Assembly: GCA_013042695.1 (NCBI GenBank)
Contig: JABDPQ010000508.1
Location: 1-5,437, forward strand
Length of the DNA stretch: 5,437 nt
Source of the DNA: Desulfobacterales bacterium
Lineage (GTDB): Bacteria > Desulfobacterota > Desulfobulbia > Desulfobulbales > Desulfocapsaceae
Reading direction: 5' to 3'
A program made the translations under genes and the position numbers. Shown here in pieces: positions 5,325-5,437 of this stretch. Each line of letters begins with the position of its first letter. Position 1 is the first letter of the stretch. Below the pieces are notes generated by a model. That model did not search any database and had not been told where the DNA came from. It worked only from the letters and a program-made list of their open reading frames with translations.

Positions 5325-5437
5325 TTTGCCCTCCTTGAAATCTGCAAAAGTCAGAATCAATGATGCTGCGTTAGCTGCTATGCTGTCTCTGCTCTGATGA
5401 TATGACTCCCTCTTTCTTTCAGAAAACTATACATTGC

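Noticed and set aside
1..5437. CRISPR array, tRNA, rRNA or phage/defence genes
   Set aside because: There are no regularly spaced repeats, no cloverleaf or rRNA-like sequence, and all long frames are accounted for by metabolic enzymes.

Overview
The window holds part of a bacterial gene cluster for a 2-oxoacid dehydrogenase multienzyme complex, followed by a class I CoA-transferase. All main genes are on the + strand. In order: the last 22 codons of an E1 beta subunit (1-71); a 315-base spacer with a tiny ORF and a short inverted-repeat-bounded element (72-386); a lipoyl-carrying E2 acyltransferase (387-1673); a 201-base spacer; dihydrolipoamide dehydrogenase, E3 (1875-3254); a 516-base noncoding stretch; a succinyl-CoA:acetate CoA-transferase / acetyl-CoA hydrolase family protein (3771-5264); and 173 bases of mostly noncoding sequence with a weak terminator-like hairpin and a tiny minus-strand ORF.

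The proteins fit one chemistry. E1 decarboxylates a 2-oxoacid (or cleaves acetoin) on thiamine diphosphate. E2 receives the acyl group on its swinging lipoyl arm and makes acyl-CoA. E3 re-oxidises the dihydrolipoyl group to NADH. The downstream CoA-transferase could move CoA from the product to succinate or another acid, conserving the thioester. The true 2-oxoacid cannot be read from this window because the substrate-selecting E1 is almost entirely outside it.

The likely source is an anaerobic or facultative Gram-negative bacterium. My best guess is Desulfobacterota, close to Desulfobacterales. This rests on the mid-range base composition, the enzyme set, and an inverted repeat with core TCGTAAAAA that resembles short repeats I associate with that group. 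It is an inference, not a demonstrated assignment.

I see no new defence, CRISPR, phage or RNA-gene system. The points worth a second look are in the spacers: a MITE-like element between E1 beta and E2 whose left end supplies the stop codon of a 31-codon ORF with a strong ribosome binding site, interlocking inverted repeats after the E3 gene, the unusually long spacers inside an apparent operon, and a second tiny ORF with a strong ribosome binding site on the minus strand near the right edge.
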